Positions 34,981 through 45,670 of a stretch of DNA of 64,000 nt are shown piece by piece. The notes under the pieces are model-generated. The model worked only from the letters and a program-made list of their open reading frames with translations, searched no databases and was not told the origin of the DNA. The DNA comes from Cristatella mucedo (lineage: Eukaryota > Bryozoa > Phylactolaemata > Cristatellidae). Where the stretch lies: NCBI GenBank assembly GCA_009760855.2, contig WPIO01000016.1:4063001-4127000 (forward strand), written 5' to 3'. Numbering within the stretch: position 1 is the first letter of the stretch; the number at the start of each line of letters is the position of its first letter. The position numbers were made by a program, and so were the translations under genes.

Positions 34981-34984
34981 GTAC

Positions 34985-35967
34985 TGTTTGAAGCAAGGCT
35001 ACTGGGAAGACGTCGTAAAAATTGTATCCGCTTGTGCCGATTCAGTGTTTTCAGCAAATAACCTAGCGTGTTAAAGGGTTAAGCGTAGGATATGCAATCG
35101 GTAATGACGCTAGCCAGCGCAATGCGTAACTCCCAGATCAATAGTGATGCTAAAGTGACGCGTGACTGCCAAAAGAATCGCGAGGCATTGTCAACTGAAA
35201 TGCGCCCGCATTTCTGGGAAGCCATGTTCTAAAGCCGCATCGCATCGAAGTTAGGCATCGAAGCGGCGGCTCGCGGTCCCGTCTTTTGCAGCTTTCCTCT
35301 CTTTTCCCTCTTTTCGACTAATCAAATTTCAACCTAAAAAATAACGCTGACGCGTCGAGTCAGACTTTGAGTTAACAAGTACGTACGAGCTTAAACTTTG
35401 AGGCGTAATAATGCATATAGAATGTCAGCCCTGAACGGGTCAATGCTGCAAGATGCTGATGCTGTAAAGGCATAGATATCATAGCACTACGCTGCAGCGA
35501 TTCATAAGATATAGATACTAAATAGGTATGCCTGTTTATAGACAGCAGCGAGCAATGCAGTATAACGAGACTTCGTTGTCATTCAATTCTCTTCTTTTGA
35601 GCTTGTGTCGAATTAAATGCTCGCCAACAGGTTTAGCTTTATAAGCGAAAATGGAGCAAGTTATTACCAAAAACACGCATGCACTCTTACCGCGAAAGAA
35701 TGACGACTGAAAAAGCTGCATCCGCTACTCTTACAGCAGATACCGAATCTTCATTTTTTCTGGTTCAGTTCTGACTCTTCAAGCATGCTTGACGTGACCC
35801 TCTTGTAAGAGGCAATCTCCTGCCCAAAATGGTCAATCACTCTCTAACTTGGCAGCAAAGTCATTGCACGAACCAGACCAATTATTTAATGACAAATGAA
35901 GCTTTCCTAATTGCTCATTAAATTGTATAAAAATTAGCACGAGGCATTATCCAAATTAAATGCTTGC
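34985..35967. other. unassigned spacer
   Basis: No gene or repeat recognised. Confidence 0.5.
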
Positions 35968-36547
35968 AATTTAACTTCAAGCCATTCGCAGTACCCTCGA
36001 AGTAGTCTTTTGAATTGATTGTCTTGATTTCACCTGAAAACAAGCTAATAATAGTGGCAGTAGTCTCTCGCCCACCAAGTACAAAAACTACTTTATCTCA
36101 GATTTCTCTAATTTTATTTCAATTTTGTGTGCAAGAAATCGATCTTTCTCCTTATGGGCGATTTGAACATTCACTTTGACAACTTTTCTGACGCCTTCAG
36201 CTCTAAGTTTCGTAGCTTCGTGCTTTGGCTGACTCATCGTTTCTTGTGGCTCATGTGCATGACCCTACTCACATCAAGGGTCACACAATTGATCAAATTT
36301 TCTCCTACAAATACACGTTGTCATCACTAATTATCACCAAATCCTGCTTATGTGACCACATGCAGATCTCATTCAGTCTACAAGATGTGCGCTCCTCCTC
36401 CTCTAAAATCGCCTGTAAATCGTGAAACCGCATGAACCTTGACATTGATGCTGTCCGTGCGAGAATGTCTGTCTTTCCTCTGCTGCTCAGTCCCCCTTCC
36501 GATCTGTCATCATCGGTAGAAAGCTACAACACGACACTAGCTGACAC
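35968..36547 (+). mobile_element. older LINE-A copy, endonuclease part (segment 1)
   Basis: Encodes the apurinic-type endonuclease domain: LLMGDLNIHFDNFSDAF (GDFN motif with F to L), then a degraded GHT.DQIFS and a CDHMQIS version of SDH. Frameshifts are present. It breaks at TGACAC (36,542-36,547), where a younger LINE-A is inserted, and resumes at 37,825. Confidence 0.85.
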
Positions 36548-37824
36548 AGGTCCTATCTCAGTGGGAGACTCCAGAGTGTTGACGTGAATGGACAAAGATC
36601 ATCTGAAGTACCTCTAAAATATGGAGTACCTCAGGGCTCTGTGCTAGGTCCGGTCCTTTTCACCGTTTATACTCTCCCTCTCGCTGATGTGATTGCCAAG
36701 CACAATCTAGGTTTCACTTCTATGCGGATGACACTCAGTTGTACCTTTGCTTTGATCCCTCCCAGCCTTCGAGCACCTCAAATTCTCTCAACTCACTTGC
36801 TGCATGCATTGATGACATCCGATCATGGATGGCAGCAAATTTTCTAAAACTAAACGATGACAAAACTAACTTACTAGTTATGGGCAAACCTAGTGTTATT
36901 CAGAAATTGGAAAGGCTGACTTTCAAAATTGGCTCTGCCAGCATATCTCCAGTTGCATCAGCTCGAAATCTAGGTGTCATATTCCAAAGCGACCTCTCGT
37001 TAGACGACCACATCAGCTCCACAGTCAAATCAGCCTATTTTCAGCTTCATAACATTGCTAAAATTAGGGCTTGTTTAGATAAGGATACCACGTCCAAGTT
37101 GGTCCATGCATTCGTGACATCTCGTCTCGACTTCTGCAACTCACTGCTTACTGGCCTACCAGCATGTGCGATCAGGCGATTGCAGCTGGTGCAAAACTCT
37201 GCATCTAGGCTTGTCTGTCGTGAGCGTCGCAGTTGCCACATTACTCCACTTCTCGCCGACCTGCACTGGCTACCAGTCAAGCAACGGATTGACTTCAAGG
37301 TTTTGTCGCTCACTTTTAGGTCTCTTCATTCTATGGCTCCAGCCTATCTTTCAGATATACTACCCCATCAGGCAAAGCATCGTACCACTCGCTTTTCGGA
37401 ATCCAACAGTCTAGAAATACCTCGTACAAACCTTAAATCCTTTGGAGACCGTGCATTTAGCTCGTATGCTCCCACAGCCTGGAACTCCCTCCCGACCTGC
37501 ATCAGAACATCCCCTGACCTGACCACATTTAAAAGAAACTTAAAAACATACCTATTTAGGACAGCATTTAGTGGGTCCTTGTGATTCGTCCTCGATGTGC
37601 TTATGCGTGCTGACACTGTTCATGCTGCCACTAACCACATTTGCATGCTGTCCCAGTGCATGTAACCCCTAACCATGTTATTCATTTTGTTTGTTTTTCA
37701 AGCATGATTTTACTTACTGTTCTATTGCGTATCACTTTGCAGCAAATGTAAAGCGCCTAGAAAGAGATTAAGTTCTCTGAGGGCGCTATATCAAGTGCAA
37801 TATTATTATTAATATTATTATTAT
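36548..37824 (+). mobile_element. young LINE-A insertion with 6-bp TSD
   Basis: A 1,277-bp 5'-truncated copy from the RT palm ([17 protein letters not shown]) to (ATT)n, flanked by TGACAC at 36,542-36,547 and 37,825-37,830. It encodes a near-complete C-terminal half. One base is missing just before YADD (GGTTTCACTTC where the other copy has GGCTTTCACTTC), which shifts the frame. By eye it differs from the 42.6-kb copy at only about a dozen positions. Confidence 0.93.
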
Positions 37825-39258
37825 TGACACGCTCGACGAGTTTGCACCTCTAAACATGCGTACTTCACGCCCTCGCCCAGACGGCCTATCGTTTACAGCA
37901 AACATTAAACTAGCTCGGTCTACTAAGCACAAGCTTGAAAAAGCATACAAAAGATCAGAACTGACTGTCCATTGACAGGCATACGAGGACTACTGTAGGT
38001 CGACCCAATCGATCCTAGCTAAGACCAAGTCTAGCTTCTATAGAAACATTGTTGAATCCCAGATGCACATTCCAAAAATGCTGATGTCGACGATCAACCA
38101 TCTCCTCAACCGCTCCCAGATTAGCTCCTTACCTGATGATCCTTGTGATGATCTAGCCGATCGCTTCTCGTGTTTCTTTGTCCAGATGAACGACAAGATC
38201 AGGGAGTCCATCCCTGTGATGAAAAGATCCCCCCTAGATTGCTGTCCTCAATTCCTGGCTGCACCTCAATGTCTACATTTAAGCAGGTAACTAGTGATCT
38301 CGTCCCGGAGTTCATATCCCAATCAAAGGAGGCAACAAGTTCTTTGGACCCTATTCCCACCATCCTGCTCCTACGCTACATTGATCTGCTGATACAATGC
38401 ATAACTAACATCATAGATATGCCGTTAGCCTCAGGTCATGTCCCAGCACCTCTCAAAAATGCTGTAGTCAGGCCTCTACTCAAGAAAACAACACTTGACC
38501 AAGAGAACTTGAGCAACTACCGCCCAGTCTCTCTTTTACCACCCCTATTAGGGACACTGGAACTAGTCGTTGCAGACCAGCTGAACTCATTTATTGAAAC
38601 TTAAAACCTTGCTAGTAAGTTCGAGTCTGGCTTTAGAGCTAATCACTCCTCAGAGTCACCATTGCTTCGGGTGTACAACGACCTACTTAGGAATGCAGGC
38701 ATAATTAGAGTATCTCTGCTTGTTTTGATCGATCTTTCGGCAGCTTTTGATACTATCGATCACCAAGTCCTTCTTGAACGTCTCTCATTTCGCCTGAGCA
38801 TCACCGACACTGCTCTGCAATGGTTCAGGTCCTATCTCAGTTGGAGACTCCAGAGTATTGATGTTAATGGACAAAGATCATCCGAGGTACCTCTGAAATA
38901 TGGGGTACCTCAGGGGTCCGTACTTGGTTCGGTTCTAGTCTCCCTCTTGCCGATGAAATTGCCGAACAAATCTAAGCATTCACCTCTATGTGGATGACAC
39001 TCAGTTTCTCCTTTCGGATAACACTGAGTTGCACCTTTATTTTGTGCATCGATCCCTCCAAACCCTCGAGCACCTTGATTTCTCTCAACTCCCTTGCTGT
39101 ATGTATTGATGATATCCGCACATGGATGGCAGCAAGTTTTCCTAAATTAATTGATGATAAAACTAACTTACTAGTTATGGGTAAACCAAGCGTGATTTAG
39201 AAACTGGAAAGGCACAAGCTCAAAATCGGCTCATCCAGCGTTACAGCATATCTCCTGT
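37825..39258 (+). mobile_element. older LINE-A copy, linker and RT (segment 2)
   Basis: Resumes exactly where segment 1 stopped (TGACACGCTCGACGAGTTTG). It encodes the linker (KRSELTVH, then YEDYC), the RT start (NYRPVSLLP), SAAFDTIDHQVLLERLSF and [10 protein letters not shown], with a damaged YADD region and several frameshifts. It breaks again at 39,258. Confidence 0.88.
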
Positions 39259-40608
39259 AATGCCGAAGGCTCGGCAGAGTAGGCGTATCCTGCCCTTAGC
39301 GAGCGCCGTAGCCTACGGCCGAATGCGGTTCGGTCCGCGACCGTGGGCAATAAGCAAGCCGCCACGAAATAAATTTTTCTGGTACTACCTACTCATCGTT
39401 ACTAAGGTGGTCATGAGTCCGCGGCGTGTATTATTAATAGAAAGAGACTCACACAAATAGGGGATTTTACTGAGCTTTATTAGCTAGTGCACAATGTTGC
39501 TGCATGTCTAGCTCTCAGTTTTACCTCCACATTCCTCGAAGGCTCACAACAGCACAAGCACCATTACGAGGGAAAGCGTAACCGCGCTTAGGCTACCTAC
39601 GTCTGTTGTGAGGAACGACCCAGATAGATGGAGGAGCCCGAACCACCGAAATATCTCACACATCACACCGAAATACTTCCAGTTCGCATCGAAAAATTCT
39701 TTTGTCAAGACCACGTGGGCGCAGAAACGTACGCAACGCAAAAGAAACATGAAATGTGAGCTCGGGCGAAATATGACCGCATTCAGTGGCGTCCATCAAA
39801 TCCTACTGGCGCGTTCTCGTCCCGTCTCTCAATCAGCGGCGAACAGCCCGCCCTCCTCCATCGCTTTCAGAGAGATGAGTCCGGCAACTACCGGCGACGG
39901 TGTCGAAACGGAGCCGAAGACGAAGAAGGAGCTTCGAGCGAGAGTCGCCCCTTCCATTACATAACTAGCCAGGACAATCAGGTTGACAAGCCAGCCAATT
40001 TTGATCACCTCATGATCCTACTGCCACCTCTGCGGCCTCTTGCTCACAGCTCGAGAACACAGGTGCTCTTCAGCCACCTCTTTTGTTCTCACGGAAATCC
40101 GCCCAGCAGCAGCTCTAGGAGAGCTGGCGGCGACAGCAACCTTGGGCTAGCGCTGCCGTATTTTCTAATTGATATTCGGGACTATAGGGTTGACAGGCCA
40201 GCCAACATCTACTCTCAAACTGCCGACTGTGGCAAATCTTTTTCCGCGGTCCTGAACTGCTACTTCTATGCTACTCACTACCTTAACTGCTCTCCTAACT
40301 CTGCTATGCTTCCCACTTTCTCTTTGTTGCGTGAGACGAAGTCTGTTGGCTACCGAATGCGTACCGAAAGCCGCTTAGGATGTGAGCGCGCTATACAAAA
40401 CTCTCCTGTGTAACGCCCACATGGTCTTTATGACTTTGTGGAGTTACTGACGGAGATACATTACATTGCATTACATTACAATATCGATCACCTCACGATC
40501 ATACTACGACGGCCGCGTCCTCTGGTCTAGGCTCAAGAACAGAGGCGTTTCCTGCTGAGCAGTTGTTGAGCGCACTAAAATTGAATCAAGCCGGCACTGT
40601 GTGCTACA
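39259..40608. mobile_element. unidentified 1.35-kb insertion in the older LINE-A
   Basis: The LINE reads through from CTCCTGT (39,252-39,258) to CTCCGGT (40,609-40,615), consistent with a 7-bp target duplication carrying one change. The insert has no recognised coding sequence. Inside it are an imperfect duplication beginning GTTGACARGCCAGCCAA at 39,979 and 40,189 and a LINE-B fragment. Its class is unknown. Confidence 0.6.
40205..40487 (+). mobile_element. LINE-B 3' end
   Basis: Coding end (NCYFYATHYLNCSPNSAMLP) followed by the full family B 3' tail and ATTACATTGCATTACATTAC. It sits inside the second copy of the local duplication, between CCAGCCAA and TCGATCACCTCACGATC. Confidence 0.8.
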
Positions 40609-41126
40609 CTCCGGTTGAATTTGCACGAAGTCTCGGTCTCATGTTCCAAAGTGACCTTTGACAACATTAGAAGACCACATCAGCTCCACAGTCAAGTCTG
40701 CCTACTTTCTGTACGCCTGAGTTATCGTCGCGAACGGCACAGAACGCCTGCCGACGAGCAACGCAACAGCTTTATTTCACCTACGCACGGAGTAGGGCGA
40801 AGCACGACTCTCCTCGCCCCTCTCGCCCCTCTCGCTCACCGGAGTCCCACTCCCTTGTCATAACAATTCCCAATAGCACGTTGCGGCTGCCTACCACATC
40901 GAGTGTCACAGCCCACTCGTACAGAGATCAGGGGCAGTGTCGTCAATTAAATGAAACCACACTTTCAGCTACATAGCGTTGCTAAATTTCAGGCTTGTTA
41001 AGATAGGAATTCCGCATCTCAGTTGGTCCACGTATTTGTGACATCCGGTCTTGACTTCTTCAACTCACTACTTGCTGGCCTAACGGCATGTGCAATGAGG
41101 CGCTCACAGCTGGTGCAAAACGGCTT
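40609..41126 (+). mobile_element. older LINE-A copy, segments 3 and 4
   Basis: Continues the copy at 37,825-39,258: SPVEFARSL...FQSDL at 40,609-40,709, then after a 251-bp insert FQLHSVAKF.ACL...DFFNSLLAGL at 40,961-41,126. It ends inside the C-terminal region. Confidence 0.8.
40710..40960. mobile_element. unidentified 251-bp insertion with 6-bp TSD
   Basis: ACTTTC occurs at 40,704-40,709 and at 40,961-40,966, and the LINE sequence is continuous without the insert. Its content (a CGCCCCTCTCGCCCCTCTCG stretch and others) is not recognised; a short non-autonomous element is likely. Confidence 0.6.
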
Positions 41127-41390
41127 CGAGTGAGCCGCTGTAGAAATCTCTTCAGCGCAACAGCCGCTTAGTCTTGGTGGTTTAATGGCAATAAAGATAG
41201 GGATATGTACTTCAGTACTGCGTCCAAATAGATGAGCAGCTTCGTAAGCGGGCGGGTGGGCAGAAAAAAATGTTTAACTCGCTATGCTTAGATGCATAAA
41301 AAGCTGCCAGGGTGCTCCTTCACCAGACTAATTCTCCAAGCGGCAGAAGAACCTTAAAAACAATTAAAGAACTACTAACTGATTTGACAC

Positions 41391-41545
41391 AGCCTCTTTT
41401 TTATATAGCGACAGAAGAGCTTTACGGCTATCACCACCGCTTGCAGCGGCAATAAAAAGATCGCTCACGACGAAATTCGAACGCACGACATCGGGACCGA
41501 GGTTTTGAGAAAAGCAACTGCCTTACCTAGCGAGCCATGACAGCT
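41391..41545 (-). mobile_element. tRNA-derived SINE copy 3
   Basis: Minus strand: ATGGCTCGCTAGGTAAGGCA (good box A), GCGTTCGAATTTC (box B), GCCGCTGCAAGCGGTGGTGA and TATATAAAAAAGAGGCTGTG. This copy has the clearest head of the four. A partial second copy (AGCGGCAGAAGAACCTTAAA) lies at about 41,340-41,360. Confidence 0.82.
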
Positions 41546-41574
41546 ATCAGTGCTTCTTAATGCAATAAAGTATT

Positions 41575-41640
41575 GGCCACGACAGGGCTCGAACCAACAA
41601 CTTGGTTCGTGAAGAGCGAGGTTCCATGCCAACATCCATT
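41575..41640 (-). repeat. possible additional tRNA-like fragment
   Basis: Minus strand shows a box B-like GGTTCGAGCCC after CACGAACCAAGTTGTT, but no clear box A. It may be part of another SINE. Confidence 0.3.
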
Positions 41641-41929
41641 ATCGTTCCGAGACATTATACTCGTTCTGTCTAAAAGGATAAACGTCACTCGACTGTCCTA
41701 TTGAACAACTTGCAAATGAAGCCAGCTCTAACTGCTGGTCTCAGTGCTGAAATCTCCCACCACACTTGTGCACCATAACTGAGATTGTTTACTACAATTT
41801 TTCTAGATAACAAGACCGACTCTCTCTCTCTCTCTCACTCTAAGAGTAAGAAGCAAGACCACGTAAATTTCGGTATTAGTGTTGTTAAAGTAAGTAGCCA
41901 GCTTTAATAATTATTTAGACGTCAACTTA

Positions 41930-42570
41930 ACGCTCACAATCGGCTCTGCCAGCATATACATTGTTGAATCTGCACATAATCTAGGTGTCCTGTTCCAAAG
42001 TGACCTTTCATTAGACGACCACATCAGCTCCATAGATATGTCTGCCTACTTTTAGGTACACAACATTGCTAAAATTCTGGCTTGCTTAAACATGGATACT
42101 ACATTCAGATTGGTCCATGCATCTGTGAAATCCAGTTTTGACTTCCATAACTCACTGCTTGCTGGTAATAATAATAATAATACACTGGATAAAGTGCCCC
42201 CAAAGAGCTCCATCTCTTTCTAGGCGATTTACATTTGCTGCAAAGGGAAACACGATCGAATGGTGAGTGGTATCATGCTTGATAAACAGCATGAATAACA
42301 TGATTAGGGGTGAAATGCACAGGGTCAGCATGCAAGTGTGGTTGATGGCACATGTGCACTGGTCTATCGGCCTATGGGATCAGGCCCCTATAGTTGGAGC
42401 AAAACTCGGCAGCTCGGCTCGTCCGTCTTGAGCCTCGCAGTTGCTACATCACACACCACTTCTCGCCGACCTGCACTGGCTTCCAATCAAGCAGACCACA
42501 ATTTCAAGGTTCGACACTTAGTTTTAGGTTTCTTCATTTTTTGGCTCCAGTCTACCTCTGAGAACTACTA
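41930..42570 (+). mobile_element. older LINE-A copy (host of two insertions), first part
   Basis: Starts with the LTLKIGSAS-type segment and runs to 42,176. It is interrupted by an inverted LINE-A tail (42,177-42,358), resumes at CTGGTCTATCGG and runs to 42,570, where the young LINE-A copy begins. It resumes again at 44,121. Confidence 0.85.
42177..42358 (-). mobile_element. inverted LINE-A tail with 5-bp TSD
   Basis: A minus-strand 3' UTR/hairpin/(ATT)n fragment of 182 bp, flanked by CTGGT at 42,172-42,176 and 42,359-42,363. Its left junction is at the same LINE position as that at 16,247/16,248. Confidence 0.82.
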
Positions 42571-44120
42571 TATCAAAGACACTGGAACGGGTCGTGGCAG
42601 ACCAGCTGAACTCGTATATCGAAACCTCACACCTTGCTAGTAAGTTCCAGTCTGGCTTTAGAGCTAATCACTCCACAGAGTCAGCATTGCTTCGGGTATA
42701 CAACGACCTACTTAGGAATGCAGACATGGGTAGAGTGTCTCTTCTTGTTTTGCTCGATCTTTCGGCAGCTTTTGATACCATCGATCACAAAGTACTTCTA
42801 GAGCGCCTCTCATCTCGCCTGGGCATCACTGGCACTGCTCTGCAGTGGTTCAGGTCCTATCTCAGTGGGAGACTCCAGAGTGTTGACGTGAATGGACAAA
42901 GATCATCTGAAGTACCTCTAAAATATGGAGTACCTCAGGGCTCTGTGCTAGGTCCGGTCCTTTTCACCGTTTATACTCTCCCTCTCGCTGATGTGATTGC
43001 CAAGCACAATCTAGGCTTTCACTTCTATGCGGATGACACTCAGTTGTACCTTTGCTTTGATCCCTCCCAGCCTTCGAGCACCTCAAATTCTCTCAACTCA
43101 CTTGCTGCATGCATTGATGACATCCGATCATGGATGGCAGCAAATTTTCTAAAACTAAACGATGATAAAACTAACTTACTAGTTATGGGCAAACCGAGTG
43201 TTATTCAGAAATTGGAAAGGCTGACTTTCAAAATTGGCTCTGCCAGCATATCTCCAGTTGCATCAGCTCGAAATCTAGGTGTCATATTCCAAAGCGACCT
43301 CTCGTTAGACGACCATATCAGCTCCACAGTCAAATCAGCCTATTTTCAGCTTCATAACATTGCTAAAATTAGGGCTTGTTTAGATAAGGATACCACGTCC
43401 AAGTTGGTCCATGCATTCGTGACATCTCGTCTCGACTTCTGCAACTCACTGCTTACAGGCCTACCAGCATGTGCGATCAGGCGATTGCAGCTGGTGCAAA
43501 ACTCTGCAGCTAAGCTTGTCTGTCGTGAGCGTCGCAGTTGCCACATTACTCCACTTCTCGCCGACCTGCACTGGCTACCAGTCAAGCAACGGATTGACTT
43601 CAAGGTTTTGTCGCTCACTTTTAGGTCTCTTCATTCTATGGCTCCAGCCTATCTTTCAGATATACTACCCCATCAGGCAAAGCATCGTACCACTCGCTTT
43701 TCGGAATCCAACAGTCTAGAAATACCTCGTACAAACCTTAAATCCTTTGGAGACCGTGCATTTAGCTCGTATGCTCCCACAGCCTGGAACTCCCTCCCGA
43801 ACTGCATCAGAACATCCCCTGACCTGACCACATTTAAAAGAAACTTAAAAACATACCTATTTAGGACAGCATTTAGTGGTTCCTTGTGATTCGTCCTCGA
43901 TGTGCTTATGCGTGCTGACACTGTTCATGCTGCCACTAACCACATTTGCATGCTGACCCAGTGCATGTAACCCCTAACCATGTTATTCATTTTGTTTGTT
44001 TTTCAAGCATGATTTTACTTACTATTCTATTGCGTATCACTTTGCAGCAAATGTAAAGCGCCTAGAAAGAGATTAAGTTCTCTGAGGGCGCTTTATCAAG
44101 TGCAATATTATTATTATTAT
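42571..44120 (+). mobile_element. young LINE-A copy with an intact 431-codon RT frame
   Basis: A 1.55-kb 5'-truncated copy inside the older LINE-A, with TACT on both sides (42,566-42,569; 44,121-44,124). Its open frame (42,594-43,889) is uninterrupted to its natural stop and carries [29 protein letters not shown] and [14 protein letters not shown]. The C-terminal LHWLPVKQRIDFKVLSL and a GDRAFSSYAPTAWNSLP-type end follow. The first Met is not a native start. The 3' UTR holds the intact hairpin and (ATT)n. The endonuclease is absent through truncation. Confidence 0.95.
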
Positions 44121-44505
44121 TACTTCCCCAATAGGCGAAGAATCGTACAACCCACTGTTCTTTCTCGAATTGTTTAGCCATACCCTGTCCGAACCACAAA
44201 CCCTTTGGTAACAGTGCCTTTAGTTCTTATGCTACCAAAACCGGGAGCTCACTATCGACGCACGTCGCAACGATCATTGACATGACTATATTCGTAAAGA
44301 AGCTTAAGCGAGCCTGTTTATTAAATCACTTGGTGGGTCTTTGTGATGTGTTCTCCGCGTGCATGTACCTGCTTACACTTGGACTTCTACTTGCGGATTT
44401 TACTGTCAATCATTTGGTAATGCTTAGTATACAACATCTGTAAAGTGCTTAGAAAAGGATTCTGTCTGTAAAGGTGCCCTACAAATGTTTTATTATTATT
44501 GTTAA
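44121..44505 (+). mobile_element. older LINE-A copy, last part and 3' end
   Basis: Resumes at TACTTCCCCAATAGGCGAAG, which corresponds to TACTACCCCATCAGGCAAAG in young copies. It runs through the diverged C-terminus, 3' UTR, hairpin remnant (GTAAAGTGCTTAGAAAAG) and ATT tail. Confidence 0.82.
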
Positions 44506-44779
44506 CTCAGGAGTAGTAAACACGTAAACACGAAACCGCGTATGCCTGCTTCTACACTTTGTCTCCCAATTCGACATAGCTGGCCTGGGTATTTTTGGGA
44601 TGTTGCTTAAGTTACCTTATTTCTTGCGATCTGAACCAGTTCTGTCTACACTAGCAGCTTCAGTTTAAATCACTAATATTGGGAATGCACGGCACAAAAC
44701 CAGTCACTCAGGTCTCATATTTATTTCCTTTGCAAATTGCAGAACTGCTCGGGCCTGCTTAAGCGCCACGCAATTCTAA

Positions 44780-45165
44780 GCTGCAGCTGAGCAGCGGATT
44801 TTGTATTTCCGTTTCCGCGATTTTTCGCGCGAGGGTTGCGCGTTTTTTTTCCAGCTTTTTTCGCCATTTCCGCTGCCGCGTTGCGTGCTCCGTCTCGGCT
44901 CTGCGTGCAATTGCCGACGGCGCGTGGTGACGGACGATTCAACGCGGCAGCGGAAATGGCGCGAGAAACAGCGTGCAGCTGAGCAACCTTGTCTTTCTAG
45001 CCCTCGTCGCCGTTTCAAAGACGGATCTTTCAATGTGAAAAAGTGGAGGGCTAAGCTCCAATCTAAGCGGCTACCCCTAGGAGACACGCCGGGAATCTGC
45101 GGACTTCCGAGCTTCGTTCGTCCGCGCGAGGCTCGCAAAAACAGCCACCTGAATGCCGCCATTCA

Positions 45166-45199
<34 letters not shown>

Positions 45200-45670
45200 G
45201 CGAAGACGTGCCGCCGCCGCCGCCTCGGCAGCAGCTCGCGAATGCCGCCGCCGCCGCCTCGGCAGCAGGCGCAGTGCGTGGGAGTCGGGGGAGAGACGGA
45301 GACCGGGGAGGCTGCGCCGCGCCGCCGCAGCCGCCGTGCACGCACGCGCGCGCGCGCGCGAGTGCGAAGCGACAGGACGAGACAACAGAGACGCCCCGTT
45401 CTGCGCGCTTGCTCGCGCACGCTCGACGGAAGAAAATTGGGCACCGAGCCGGACGTTTGCGTGCAATCTCAGAGGGAATTAGCGCACGCGCTTCAAGGCG
45501 CCCGGGAGGGTGCCGTGGCTCTTGGCTGCACGAGAGCGAGTCTGAGAGCGCCAAGTGATAGAAGTGACGAGAGCTGCTCTCGCTAAAGTCCACTGTCGCT
45601 GCGGCCGCTGCGCCGGCCGCCGCGCGGGCCCCTCGGAGCCTCGCTGCTGCCTCGAAGCAGCGGGCGTCGC
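44780..45670. promoter_or_regulatory. GC- and CpG-rich island
   Basis: In sharp contrast to its AT-rich surroundings, this ~0.9-kb stretch is dense in CpG. It contains a perfect 22-bp inverted repeat (44,862-44,883 and 44,940-44,961), a (GA)n run at about 45,170-45,196, two near-identical GCCGCCGCCGCCTCGGCAGC units (45,210-45,265) and a CGCGCG run near 45,346. Long frames in several phases come from the base composition. It may be a promoter or first exon; no gene start is proven. Confidence 0.4.

Noticed and set aside
37047-37313. Minus-strand 88-codon frame, repeated at 43,352-43,618 and at 20,574-20,840 (plus)
   Set aside because: Recurs only because it is the antisense of the LINE-A C-terminal coding region.
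39260-39980. LTR retrotransposon or DNA transposon ends for the unknown insert
   Set aside because: No TG...CA long terminal repeats, and inverted similarity of the ends is too weak to support a TIR element.
45063-45593. Long frames in three or more phases at the GC-rich island
   Set aside because: Stop-poor because of GC content; Arg/Ala/Pro-rich in all phases with no domain, so not called as genes.
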